DNA of 57,470 bases from Verrucomicrobiales bacterium (lineage in GTDB: Bacteria; Verrucomicrobiota; Verrucomicrobiia; Verrucomicrobiales; V1-33): assembly GCA_028293125.1 (NCBI GenBank), contig JAQGPJ010000024.1, forward strand, positions 1 through 57,470, written 5' to 3'. Each line of letters opens with the position of its first letter. Within the stretch, counting starts at the first letter, position 1. The translations under genes and the position numbers were made by a program. Below, in pieces: positions 18,438 to 27,162 of the stretch. The notes below the pieces were generated by a model, which saw only the letters and a program-made list of their open reading frames with translations, was not told the origin of the DNA and searched no databases.

Positions 18438-19379
18438 TCAACGTCGGCGGGTTTCCAGAAATTTGGCCAGAGCCTCGAAATAGAACTGTTTGGTGCTCAC
18501 CGGCACGTAGTCGGCCTGAAGCTGGCCGCAGGCGGCCTCCAGCCGGTCGATGTGGGCACGCACGCGCTCCAGATAGGCGTTGCGGACCGATCCCGGGTCC
18601 ACCCGCAGGCGTTTGGCCTCCCCCTCCAGATCGCGGAATTCCTGACTGCCGATGAAGGGGAAGGTCAGTTCCTCCTCGGCCATGATGTGGAACAGGATGA
18701 CCTCGTGACTGCGGTATTTGAAATGGTGGAAGGCGTTGACGATGTCCTCCACGGCATCAAAGCAGTCGCTGAAAATCATGACCAGGCCGCGCTGCGGGAT
18801 GCGCTCCGCCACCTCATGCAGCACCCCCGCCAGCCGGGTGTCCCCGCCCGTCACCGAGCGGTTCAGCCCATCCAGCACCAGCCGCACCTGGCTGGGACGG
18901 CTGGCGGCGCGGATGAAGGACCGGATTTTATCATCGAAGGTCACCAGCCCCACGGCGTCCTGCTGCTTGACCATCAGATAAGTCAGCGCCGCCGCCATAT
19001 GCCGGGCGTATTCGAATTTGGACTGGATTTTCCCGTCCACAGGACTGGCGAGGCTGCCTTGGTATTTCATCGAGCCCGAGCAGTCCACGACCATGGTGGC
19101 CCGCAGGTTGGTCTCCTCAATGTATTGGCGGATGTAATACTTGTCCGCCTTGGCATACACCCGCCAGTCGAGGTCCCGGATATCGTCCCCCGGCGTGTAG
19201 GGCCGGTGCTCCGCGAAAACCACGGAGAAACCCTTGTTGGGGCTGACATGCCGCCCGCTGATGGGTCCCTGCTTTTTGGCGCGGGCCAGGAACTCCAAGC
19301 GCGCCAGAATGCCGGACGATCCGCCGGGCAGCAGGCGCATGCAGTCGTCATCATTATCGGAGGGGAGAGGCTCGGCCAT
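18438..19379 (-). CDS. DUF58 domain protein, MoxR partner
   Basis: 313 residues with no membrane segment. The family signature HRPYTPGDDIRDLDWRVYAK is at about residues 58-77, followed by RQYIEETN at 84-91. The VWA-like metal motif DCSGS (99-103) matches DxSxS. DUF58 proteins are nearly always encoded next to MoxR AAA+ ATPases and are thought to be the VWA-type clients or adaptors remodelled by them. Here it lies 60 nt after MoxR and 30 nt before the BatA-type gene. The family's biochemical activity is not established. Confidence 0.92.
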   Translation of the reverse strand: MAEPLPSDNDDDCMRLLPGGSSGILARLEFLARAKKQGPISGRHVSPNKGFSVVFAEHRPYTPGDDIRDLDWRVYAKADKYYIRQYIEETNLRATMVVDCSGSMKYQGSLASPVDGKIQSKFEYARHMAAALTYLMVKQQDAVGLVTFDDKIRSFIRAASRPSQVRLVLDGLNRSVTGGDTRLAGVLHEVAERIPQRGLVMIFSDCFDAVEDIVNAFHHFKYRSHEVILFHIMAEEELTFPFIGSQEFRDLEGEAKRLRVDPGSVRNAYLERVRAHIDRLEAACGQLQADYVPVSTKQFYFEALAKFLETRRR

Positions 19380-19396
19380 GGCGTGGCGTCGGTTCC

Positions 19397-19415
19397 GTCA
19401 GTCAGTCAGTCAGTC
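19397..19415. repeat. GTCA tetranucleotide repeat between moxR and DUF58
   Basis: Nearly five tandem copies of GTCA lie in the 60-nt spacer upstream of the DUF58 start. Slippage would change the spacing between stop and start and could tune downstream expression, but nothing in the sequence shows that it does. Confidence 0.8.
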
Positions 19416-19439
19416 CGCCGGTGGACGGGGGTGGGGCGC

Positions 19440-20480
19440 TCAGACATCCAGATCCGTCCGCGGTTTGAAGTGATCCAGCAGCATGCTGACAATCTGGTCG
19501 CTTTTCACCCCGGCGGCCTCGGCGTTGAAGGTGGTGACGATGCGGTGGCGCAGCACCGGCAGGGCCACGGCCTTCACATCCGCCGAGGTGGCGTGATAGC
19601 GTCCCTGAAGAATGGCCCGCGCCTTGGCGGCGGTGATCAGATAGATCCCCGCGCGCGGTCCCGCGCCCCAGCCGACCATTTCCTTCACAAAAGCCGGAGC
19701 CTCCTTCTCTTTCGGGCGGGAGGCCCGCACCAGGCTGGCAGCGTAGGCCACCACGTGGTCCGCCACCGGCACGCGCCGCACCACCTCCTGAAGCTCCTGC
19801 ACGGTGTCGCCGGTGAGCAGCTTGCCCACCTGCGGTTTGTGCGTCCCGGTCACCTGCCGAATGATCTGCTGCTCCTCCTCCTCCGTGGGATAGCCCACCC
19901 GGATGTTGAACATGAACCGGTCCAGCTGCGCCTCGGGCAGCGGGAAGGTGCCCTCCTGCTCGATGGGGTTCTGGGTGGCCAGCACAAAAAAGGGCTCCGG
20001 CAGGCGGTAGGTCACCTCCCCCACGGTCACGCAGTGTTCCTGCATGGCCTCCAGGAGCGCGGCCTGGGTTTTGGGCGGGGTGCGGTTGATCTCGTCCGCC
20101 AGTACCATGTTGGAGAACAGCGGGCCGTGCACGAACCGGAACGACCGGCGGCCGGTGGCATGGTCCTCCTCCAGAATGTCCGTGCCGGTGATGTCCGCCG
20201 GCATGAGGTCCGGCGTGAACTGAATGCGCTTGAACCCCAGGTCCAGCACCCGGCTCAGGGTGGACACCAGCAGGGTCTTGGCCAGCCCCGGCACCCCCTC
20301 CAGCAGCGCGTGGCTGCGGCAGAAAATGGCGATGAGCATCTGCTCCACGACCTCGTGCTGCCCGACGATCACCTTTCCCAGCTCCTCCTTCATCCGCTGG
20401 TACACCCGGTGCAGCTCCTGCACCCTGGCGCGGTCATCGCGGGGCTCGGGGGACTCGGAAGGGAGGGGACGTTCACTCAT
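19440..20480 (-). CDS. MoxR-family AAA+ ATPase
   Basis: 346 residues, typical for MoxR. Walker A is GVPGLAKT (62-69), the Walker B region VLADEINR (about 126-133), and sensor 1 ATQNP (168-172); the GTFPLPEAQLDRFM segment before the lid domain is the MoxR signature. MoxR ATPases act as chaperones or metal-insertion motors working with VWA proteins, here encoded in the next three genes. It is first in the operon, and the AGGA a few bases before the ATG is one of the few Shine-Dalgarno-like sites in the window. Confidence 0.96.
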   Translation of the reverse strand: MSERPLPSESPEPRDDRARVQELHRVYQRMKEELGKVIVGQHEVVEQMLIAIFCRSHALLEGVPGLAKTLLVSTLSRVLDLGFKRIQFTPDLMPADITGTDILEEDHATGRRSFRFVHGPLFSNMVLADEINRTPPKTQAALLEAMQEHCVTVGEVTYRLPEPFFVLATQNPIEQEGTFPLPEAQLDRFMFNIRVGYPTEEEEQQIIRQVTGTHKPQVGKLLTGDTVQELQEVVRRVPVADHVVAYAASLVRASRPKEKEAPAFVKEMVGWGAGPRAGIYLITAAKARAILQGRYHATSADVKAVALPVLRHRIVTTFNAEAAGVKSDQIVSMLLDHFKPRTDLDV

Positions 20481-20650
20481 GGATTCCTGGGGGAGGGGGC
20501 GGGCGTGATAAGGATTCCGGCGGGGCCGGACTCATCCGCTACGCGCCAGCAGAGAGCAGGCTGTCATCCATGGAAATCGAAATGTGACGGCAATTTTGCG
20601 GTCCTCCGTCACCCATTCCACCTGCCCCCCGTATGCTCCGGCGGGAATCC

Positions 20651-23600
20651 TCATAGTTCCCCCGCCATCCACGGCTGCTCCCGCCCCTTGGCCGCCTCCC
20701 GCACGGCGCGGATCTGGTCCGCAGTGACCGGACCCGCCTGATTGCCCAGATTTCCCCGCAGCCAAGTGAGAACATCGGCGATCTGCCCGTCGGTCAGCCC
20801 GGTGGGCGGCATGGGAACCGGAACCGTCTGCACAAACCGGTCAACGGGTCCGGCAAGGCCGTGAATGAGAATTTTGGCCAGCCCTGCGGGGTCGCCGTTC
20901 ACCCGCGCATTGGAGGTGATGGGCGGATAAATGCCGGGCAGACCTTTGCCATCGGCCTGATGGCAGTTCAGGCAGATGGTTTCGTAGATGACCTGGCCGG
21001 GCGGTTTCTCCTTCAGCGCTCCACCCGCAGCATTGAGGGCGAAATCGCGATGGTCCCCCTTCTCAAAGGCCACACCGGCCAGCGGCACGGATTCCGCCAT
21101 ATAACGGAAAGCCTGGGTCAGGGAGTAATCCAGAAACCGGTCGCGGGGCAGGTCCAACACCCTCCCCAAAGCCTGGGCAGCGGCGGCTGAAGGTTTCTGC
21201 GCCAGCGCCACCACCGCACAGAGCCTCACGCGGGGATGGCTGTCGGCGGCCAGCTTTTCCAGCAGGGCACTACCCTCCGGCATATCCCCGGCCAGGCGGG
21301 CGGCATAAGCGCGCAGGCGGAAATCCGCCGACTGGCTGAGCCGCCGCACCGCCTCCTCCACCCCGCAGTCTTTCGGCCACTGACAGGCTTGGGCCACGCA
21401 CAGCGCCTCCCTCACCTCCGTCTCCGGCCGCGCAACGGAGCCGGCGAGCCATCCGCGCAGGGCGGGCACCACCTGATCGGTCGGCAAATCCCCCAGCAGC
21501 CGTTTGGCCTGGACACGCGTCCACCGCTCACGGGATCCCAGCTGTCCCAGCAACTGATCCGCATTCATTTTCGCCAAGTCGGGCTGTTTGACCATAGGCC
21601 GGTCCTTGGCGGTGATGCGCCAGATTCTGCCGTGGCCGTGGTCGCGCTGCGGGTCGCGGTAGCTGGCCTGATAGTGGCCGATGATGGGATTATAGAAATC
21701 GCAGGCGTAGATGGCCCCGTCCGGTCCCACACTCACATCCACGGGACGGAAGGAGTCCGAGGAGGAGGTCAGCAGCCGGCGGGCCGGGCCGGTTTTATAG
21801 CCGGCTCCGTCATCGGCCATTGGGAAGACCTCCACCACGCTGCCCATGAATCCGGCGATGAGCGCGCAACCCTGAAGATCGTCCGGCATGGCAACGGTGC
21901 CAATGAACTCCAGCGCCGTGGTTTTCGGATTGGTCTGGAAGATGCCGCCGATGGCGTCATAATCGTCGGGATTCTCCAGCGGGATCAGCCCCGGCACACT
22001 CCAGTAACCGGTGGGGCGGTCCCCGGATTTGTGGAAGACCTGTCCGAAATCATCGAACGCCACCCCCCAGCAGTTCATGCCCGCCGCGTGGCGGTTGAAG
22101 TAACGCTCCAGTTTCAGCGTGCGAGGGTCCAGCCGCCACACTCCGGCCCGCTCCAGCCGCCGGATGCCGTAGGGAGTCTCCACCCGCGCCAGATTGTGCA
22201 GGCCTTGGGTGAACCACAGAGCGCCGTCGTCCCCGTGGCTGATGGAGTTGATCAGCTGATGGGTGTCCCCTGTTCCAAAACCGGTGTAAATGACCCGCTG
22301 AGTATCGGCCCGGCCATCCCCGTCCGTGTCCTTGAAAAACGTCAGACGGTCGAAGTCGCAGACGTAAACCCCGCCATCGCCGGGCTCCACGCCCTGCACC
22401 ATGGTGAGTCCCTCCGCGAATCTCCAGCTTTTGTCCGCCCGGCCATCGCCGTCCGTGTCCTCGCAGACCAGAATGTAGTCACCGGGTTTGGCCCCCGGCT
22501 CCAGATGCGGATACATGGGCGAGCAGGCCACATACAGCCGCCCGCGTTCATCCCAGGAGAACTGCACGGGCTTGACCACCCCTTCCTTCTCGGAGGCGAA
22601 CAAATTCGCCTCAAACCCGTCCGCCAGGGTGAACGCCGCCTGCTGTTGCTCCGGAGTCATCGCCGGAGCGGAGGGCGGCGGCGTTGCCGGCTGAGGGGAA
22701 ACCGGCGGCTGCGGCTGGTAGCTCACGCGGGCCGCGATCCGGGCGTCCAGCTCCGCCACTCTTGGTTTGAGCATTTCATACTCCTCCCTGAGAAACGGCG
22801 CTCCATCGCGGGCCGGTTTGCCAAAGAGCACATGCATGCGGTCGCCATAGGCGAAGGCCCAGTTGTCCGGTCTCCAGCAGTCGGTCCACAGCCGGTTTTT
22901 CTCCGCGATATCCACCAGCAGTTCCGCGGAGGGGTTTTCAGCGATGGAAATCCCCAAGCCCGCCGCCACCGCCGCCGCATCCCGGTAAAGCCCCTCGCCG
23001 GATTCTCCAGGAAAAGCCGCGTCCTCCGCCTTGATAGCGGACGGAATGGTCAGTTCCGGCAGTTCCGCCGCCTGCCCGTAAACCGCCCCTCTGCCTCTGG
23101 CCATCTCCCGCACCGCCGATGCATACAGGGACGCCAGTCCGGCGCGCCGGGCGGTTTCCTCGGCAGGCGCGCCCGGGGGGCTGTCCGCCGCCGTGGGAGC
23201 AATGAGCACCACGCGCCGGGTGACCGGTGCGATCAGATCCAGCAGCCGGTGATAGGCGGCGATGAACTCCGGCAGGCGATCCGCGCCGTCCAGCGACTCC
23301 ATGCGCCCGAACCGGCATACCGCCACGGTGGCGCCGGCCCACTGCAGCTGACCCGGCCACGATCCGAAATTCATCTCCCGCGCCTGCTCATAAACCGTGT
23401 CCCCCGGCACCGCCATCCAGCGGAACCGTGGAGCCTGACGCGAAAACTCCCGCGCCAGCCGGGCCTCCAGAAAGCCCCGCTCCCCCTGCCGGGCTTCCCT
23501 GCCCCCACCCAGAAAAACCACGGTCTCGCCATTCTCCAAAGTAAACTTTCCATCCGGAAACGGCCCCCGCTCCAGACGCGTTTTGCCATCCCCGAACCGC

Positions 23601-24328
23601 TGCATGGTTTCGGCGTCCCCCAAGGGACGCGGCGCATCGGATTTGATCACCGCCTCCTGGATTTTTAAATTCCGGTATTCCACCACGGCCTTGCACCCGC
23701 CGTGAATCTGAAGCGCGATTTTGCCGGACAACGGAATGCCGGGCTCCGCCTCCGTGTAGTCCACGGTGGTCACGCCATTCACCTTCAGGCGCACCCGCGG
23801 GCCCTCGCACCGGATTTCATACCGATTCCACTCCCCCGGCTTCTCGGCTTTGAGCATCGTCTCCCTGTCCGCCGTCGCCAGCATACGGTTGCGCCGGGAT
23901 TCATCATAGAGGCAGCCCGAGTAGCCCGCGCCGATATCCGCCTGATAACCGCTCATCTCATGGGCCGGCTCGGCGATGCGCTGGCTGCGGATCTGCACCC
24001 CCGCATTCACAAACCCCTCAGTTCCCTTCAGGCGGTATTCCAAGGTCAGGACAAAATCCCGGTATTCCCGCTCCGTGGACAGAAACTCATTCTGCGGATT
24101 TCCCTCCAGGGACCCGCCCGTGATCACTCCATCCACCACCCGCCACACCGTGCCGGTCCGCCCCTCCCAACCGGCCAGCGATTTCCCATCAAACAGCGGA
24201 GCGGCAGGCTGCCAGACCGTTCCGTTTTCGGAGGGGGGCGCCAGCGGCTTGGGTTTTCCATCGGAATCCACCTGGGCTGGCAGTGGAGCGGTCAGACATA
24301 CCAGGGAAAAAAGAAGGACAGGGCGCAT
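20651..24328 (-). CDS. Giant secreted fusion: DUF1080, SGNH-like, PVC-type haem-binding, HEAT, cytochrome c
   Basis: 1225 residues from the ATG at 24328, chosen because it begins a signal peptide (MRPVLLFSLVCLTAPLPAQ). About 44-224 is a DUF1080/3-keto-disaccharide-hydrolase-like lectin fold (FDGKSLAGWEG, WNRYEIRCEGPRVRLKVNGV). About 265-560 resembles an SGNH hydrolase, but a clear GDS serine block is not seen, so activity is doubtful. About 580-930 is the PVC-type membrane-bound dehydrogenase propeller (VKPVQFSWDERGRLYVACSP, EDTDGDGRADK twice). A HEAT-like helical region follows, then a cytochrome c domain with CLNCH near residue 1112 and a Met-containing PMPPTGLTDGQIADV. It likely works in the periplasm on sugars with electron transfer. 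It stands alone, not in an operon. Confidence 0.88.
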   Translation of the reverse strand: MRPVLLFSLVCLTAPLPAQVDSDGKPKPLAPPSENGTVWQPAAPLFDGKSLAGWEGRTGTVWRVVDGVITGGSLEGNPQNEFLSTEREYRDFVLTLEYRLKGTEGFVNAGVQIRSQRIAEPAHEMSGYQADIGAGYSGCLYDESRRNRMLATADRETMLKAEKPGEWNRYEIRCEGPRVRLKVNGVTTVDYTEAEPGIPLSGKIALQIHGGCKAVVEYRNLKIQEAVIKSDAPRPLGDAETMQRFGDGKTRLERGPFPDGKFTLENGETVVFLGGGREARQGERGFLEARLAREFSRQAPRFRWMAVPGDTVYEQAREMNFGSWPGQLQWAGATVAVCRFGRMESLDGADRLPEFIAAYHRLLDLIAPVTRRVVLIAPTAADSPPGAPAEETARRAGLASLYASAVREMARGRGAVYGQAAELPELTIPSAIKAEDAAFPGESGEGLYRDAAAVAAGLGISIAENPSAELLVDIAEKNRLWTDCWRPDNWAFAYGDRMHVLFGKPARDGAPFLREEYEMLKPRVAELDARIAARVSYQPQPPVSPQPATPPPSAPAMTPEQQQAAFTLADGFEANLFASEKEGVVKPVQFSWDERGRLYVACSPMYPHLEPGAKPGDYILVCEDTDGDGRADKSWRFAEGLTMVQGVEPGDGGVYVCDFDRLTFFKDTDGDGRADTQRVIYTGFGTGDTHQLINSISHGDDGALWFTQGLHNLARVETPYGIRRLERAGVWRLDPRTLKLERYFNRHAAGMNCWGVAFDDFGQVFHKSGDRPTGYWSVPGLIPLENPDDYDAIGGIFQTNPKTTALEFIGTVAMPDDLQGCALIAGFMGSVVEVFPMADDGAGYKTGPARRLLTSSSDSFRPVDVSVGPDGAIYACDFYNPIIGHYQASYRDPQRDHGHGRIWRITAKDRPMVKQPDLAKMNADQLLGQLGSRERWTRVQAKRLLGDLPTDQVVPALRGWLAGSVARPETEVREALCVAQACQWPKDCGVEEAVRRLSQSADFRLRAYAARLAGDMPEGSALLEKLAADSHPRVRLCAVVALAQKPSAAAAQALGRVLDLPRDRFLDYSLTQAFRYMAESVPLAGVAFEKGDHRDFALNAAGGALKEKPPGQVIYETICLNCHQADGKGLPGIYPPITSNARVNGDPAGLAKILIHGLAGPVDRFVQTVPVPMPPTGLTDGQIADVLTWLRGNLGNQAGPVTADQIRAVREAAKGREQPWMAGEL

Positions 24329-24850
24329 GGCCCTTTGATTAAACGGGGAAGGAGACACTCTTATCAATGGGAATTTTTTACCGCCGCAGTCCCCATGCAG
24401 AGCGGACAGTGTATCCAGACGGTTTCCCAACAGTCCAGTCTGCATAGCGCTGTCAGGATCCCACGCGGAACGGATCCGTCCTCTGCTCCGCATGGGAACT
24501 GCGGCAGGTCTTTCAAGCTCCCCCATTGTGGGTGACGTATATGATTTTTGCTCAGCACAGCCCAAGGACGGTCAGGAACGCCACACGGACATGGGAAAGG
24601 TGCCGATCACTGTCTGGGGCGGATCAACCGAATGCCGATCCCGAAGAGGGGAAAGCCAAAAGTGGAGGCGTCAGGAATGGGGAGGTCTGCACCAGGATGC
24701 TGCTGAGGGCAATATTGCCGCCGCTGTCATTGGCCATGCGCAGCCGGTTCAGTTCCAGTCCGGGAGCGGGCATTCTGCGTGATCAGGGGTGCCCCTGAGG
24801 CGCTGGCCCCATCAAACAGCTGCATCACTCTGGTGATGAAATCATAATTG
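24329..24850. other. Degenerate intergenic stretch before an IS remnant
   Basis: No intact gene is seen in this 522-nt stretch. The first 100 nt should contain the promoter of the minus-strand fusion gene. A possible minus-strand gene remnant is listed separately at 24624-24773. A small perfect inverted repeat (TCAGGGG, TG, CCCCTGA) lies at 24783-24798. The end abuts the proposed left terminal repeat of the IS630-type element. Confidence 0.5.
24624..24773 (-). pseudogene. Possible 3' remnant of a secreted-protein gene
   Basis: An open minus-strand segment ending at a TGA at 24624-24626 encodes about 49 residues including LNRLRMANDSGGNIALSS. Its tone (a beta-rich N-R-x-x-N-D-S-G-G-N-I-A stretch) resembles the ends of extracellular beta-sandwich repeat proteins of this phylum. 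Just upstream, in another frame, comes FDGASASGAPLITQNARSR, which would precede it naturally, so a frameshift is suspected. No full gene remains. This could be chance coding in high-GC DNA. Confidence 0.25.
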
Positions 24851-24887
24851 ATAACAATTTTATGATTGAAACGGTAAATTAATTGAT

Positions 24888-25607
24888 ATGCTGCCGTCAC
24901 TGGTCAACAGTTTGGGCATGAGCCGTAAACGCACCGAAATCATCAGTCCCGACGCGGAGGAGGTGGAGCGCCTGCTGCACGCCACCACCGATGCACGGGA
25001 CAAGGAGCGCCTCATCGTGGCCCGCATGGCCATGAGCGGGCAGCACACGCTGGCCATGATGGCGCAGGTTTCGGGCCGCTCCCGCTCCACTATCCAGATC
25101 TGGCTGGAACGCTTCCGCACGGGCGGTGTGGAGGGGCTTCTGGAGCGCACACCGTCGCCGGGCAGCATGCCCTCCCTGGGCTTTGAGGTGCAGGCTCAAA
25201 TGGCGGAGAAACTGGCGCAGGGTGCATGGCGCAGCGCCCGTGAGTTCCGGATGTGGCTGGAGGAGGCTCATCATATAAAATTGAGTCTGGCGGGATGCTA
25301 TTACTGGCTTGGAAAGTCAGAGCGGTCTTCCACCAACCGTTGGACAGCGGCGATCCCCGGTGGGCGGATCCGGCCAAAGTCCATGTGCTAAGGCTCCGCC
25401 TTACTGCCTGAGCTCAAATCCCGTGGAGAAGGTCTAGGACCAGTTCAAAGACGCGGTATGCAACCGGGTCTCTAAAAGCATTGAGGGCTGCTGCCCGGGC
25501 TCCGGGAGTCCTGGGAGAATCCGCTGGGGCTGAGTTCCCTCATCGGCAACAACCGGCTGCGGCAGAAAATAAACAAATACCTCGCTGGTCATTTTACCTC
25601 TTTTTGA
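24888..25607 (+). pseudogene. IS630-family transposase remnant
   Basis: The first part (to the stop at 25391, likely starting at the ATG at 24918) encodes the N-terminal helix-turn-helix region of IS630 transposases: MSRKRTEI, then LAMMAQVSGRSRSTIQIWLERFRTGGVEGLLER. The DDE catalytic core is then deleted: the sequence jumps to LLPEL, and after a one-base shift continues as NPVEKV-stop-DQFKDAVCNRV, the familiar PELNPVExxW motif with Trp changed to an amber codon. A further frame change gives LIGNNRLRQKINKYL and a TGA at 25605. At least one deletion, two frameshifts and one nonsense change make it inactive. Confidence 0.8.
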
Positions 25608-25608
25608 C

Positions 25609-25614
25609 TATAAT
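25609..25614 (+). promoter_or_regulatory. TATAAT -10-like box at the IS right end
   Basis: A perfect TATAAT lies inside the right inverted repeat, 29 nt before the start codon of the metallo-hydrolase gene. The hexamer 17 nt upstream (TGGTCA) is only a weak -35. It could let the IS end drive the downstream gene. Confidence 0.28.
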
Positions 25615-25642
25615 TGGTATTATTGCATTGTGATCAAAAATT

Positions 25643-26743
25643 ATGATGCCCCCTCCTTCACCGATGATCGGAAACGCCGCCCCCTGCCGCTGGTGGCGCC
25701 GGCTGGCCCAAAGGGCGCGTGTCGGCCTAAGGCTGCCATCAGCCGTGAAATTCACCGTCCTATCCGCAGGTCCGGGCTGGCCAGGCTCCCCCGGCAGTCA
25801 CTTTGATGGCAGGCGTTTTTTCAATCCCGGCATTGTGGAGGGTGCCACGTCAGTCCGGGAATTGATTAAATGGAAAATGAACGGACAGGCTTCCCCATGG
25901 CCCGCCAACGTGGCCAACGGGCATGCCCCGGAGCTCCCGACGGAACTGCGGGCCGGACAGGCGGCCGTTACTTTTGTGAATCATGCCACCTTTCTGATCC
26001 AACTGCCGCAATTGAACATTTTAATCGATCCAGTCTGGTCGGACCGTGTCAGTCCTGTGAGCTGGGCGGGGCCGAAGCGGATCCGTCCGCCAGGCATTGT
26101 GTGGGATGATCTTCCCCGCATCGACGCCGTGCTGCTGAGTCATAATCACTACGATCACTGGGACACACCCACACTGCGCCGGCTCCATAAGAGGTTCAGG
26201 CCCCAATTCATCAGCGGTCTTGGCAACGCCGCTTTCCTGGAGCATCTGGGCATTCCTGGCGGAGAGGATCTGGACTGGTGGCAGACCAGCGGAAAGGTTT
26301 CCGGGGCCCGGATTGTTTTTTGTCCGGCACGGCATTGGTCCAACCGGGGGGGCGGAAACCGCAATACAACCCTCTGGGGATCTTTTTACATCCAGCAGGA
26401 TCATCAGAAAATATACTTTGGCGGGGATACCGGCTGGCATGGTCATTTCCAAGAAATCCGGCGGAAACTCGGCAAGCCGTCGCTGGCCCTGCTGCCTATA
26501 GGCGCCTACGAGCCACGGTGGTTCATGGCCAGCATGCATATGAACCCGGCCGAAGCCGTGCAGGCCCACCTGGCTCTGGGCGCGGAGCGCTCCCTGGGCA
26601 TGCACTATGGCACGTGGCAGCTCACGGATGAGGGCTTGGATGACCCTGTCAATGACCTCAAAGCCGCCTGCAAAGCCCAAGGCCTGTTTGATGGAGTGTT
26701 TTCCCCGGCCAGCCATGGAAAGACGGTGTTGGCGGACTGGTGA
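25643..26743 (+). CDS. Metallo-beta-lactamase-fold hydrolase, NAPE-PLD-like
   Basis: 366 residues if the first of two adjacent ATG codons is used; an ATG at residue 8 is an alternative. The zinc motif HNHYDH is at 167-172, and the preceding block HATFLIQ, ILIDPVWSDRVSPVSWAGPKRIRPPGI is characteristic of the group that includes N-acyl-phosphatidylethanolamine phospholipase D and RomA-like proteins. Further ligands are likely His334-area (CPARHWSNR), Asp in YFGGDTGWHG and His in LGMHYGTW. It probably hydrolyses a phosphodiester or an amide-linked lipid; the substrate is unknown. No export signal is convincing. It is monocistronic and begins immediately after an IS630 remnant that may carry its promoter. 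Confidence 0.88.
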   Translation: MMPPPSPMIGNAAPCRWWRRLAQRARVGLRLPSAVKFTVLSAGPGWPGSPGSHFDGRRFFNPGIVEGATSVRELIKWKMNGQASPWPANVANGHAPELPTELRAGQAAVTFVNHATFLIQLPQLNILIDPVWSDRVSPVSWAGPKRIRPPGIVWDDLPRIDAVLLSHNHYDHWDTPTLRRLHKRFRPQFISGLGNAAFLEHLGIPGGEDLDWWQTSGKVSGARIVFCPARHWSNRGGGNRNTTLWGSFYIQQDHQKIYFGGDTGWHGHFQEIRRKLGKPSLALLPIGAYEPRWFMASMHMNPAEAVQAHLALGAERSLGMHYGTWQLTDEGLDDPVNDLKAACKAQGLFDGVFSPASHGKTVLADW

Positions 26744-27162
26744 AGTGTGGTACTATTTTTAGTAACAAAGGGCCCTCCGGAAAATAAACTGTGGAACTTT
26801 CCCTCAAATTCCCCCAGAAAAATGACTCAAAATCAGCCAGTTTGTTCTACGGAGACTCCAAAGTGACATTTTGCATTTGATTTGGCATTATCCGGCATGA
26901 CCAGAATCAGACTTCATTGGATCTGCCAGAGATGACCGCTGTCATCGACGAACGGCACAACGCCGAACGCGACGGCTGGCGCAAAACCTGTTTGCAGGCT
27001 CTCAAGCTGGCCGCCCTTGGCAGCTCCTTGGCGGGCTCCTGGACGGGCTTTCCGGTGGCCAGCGGTTCCATATCCTGGGCTTTGAATCCGGAGGGTTAGT
27101 GTGTGTTCTGCTCCGTGGTACTCTGGAGGTTCCTGGTCCGGAAATTTACCGCACTTCATTCT
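26744..27162. other. Intergenic stretch with AT-rich first half
   Basis: The first 190 nt are AT-richer than the surroundings and hold no frame I recognise. The second half contains one short plus-strand frame listed separately. No terminator hairpin stands out after the hydrolase stop. Confidence 0.5.
26932..27099 (+). CDS. Small hypothetical protein, doubtful
   Basis: 55 residues from ATG 26932. The sequence begins with a charged stretch (DERHNAERDGWRKT) and continues with a hydrophobic run (LKLAALGSSLAGSW). Third codon positions are mostly G or C like true genes of this window. No family is recognised and no ribosome-binding site is visible, so it may be a gene remnant or chance. Confidence 0.2.
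   Translation: MTAVIDERHNAERDGWRKTCLQALKLAALGSSLAGSWTGFPVASGSISWALNPEG

Larger units (their letters stand above)
24851..25620 (+). mobile_element. Decayed IS630-type insertion sequence
   Basis: The ends carry imperfect inverted repeats: 24851-24878 and the complement of 25593-25620 agree at 18 of 28 positions, both starting ATAnCAATT and ending GGTAAA. Between them lies a broken IS630-type transposase gene. The element is much shorter than usual IS630 members (about 1.1 kb) because the central catalytic part is missing. The exact ends and TA target duplication cannot be fixed. The local AT content is clearly higher at the ends than in neighbouring genes. Confidence 0.65.

Noticed and set aside
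18342-20741. 799-codon plus-strand open frame across DUF58 and MoxR
   Set aside because: It spans two well-supported opposite-strand genes and their spacer, with His/Gly/Arg-rich antisense composition.
21236-23668. 810-codon plus-strand open frame opposite the haem-binding fusion
   Set aside because: Antisense shadow of a gene with a CxxCH motif and recognised domains.
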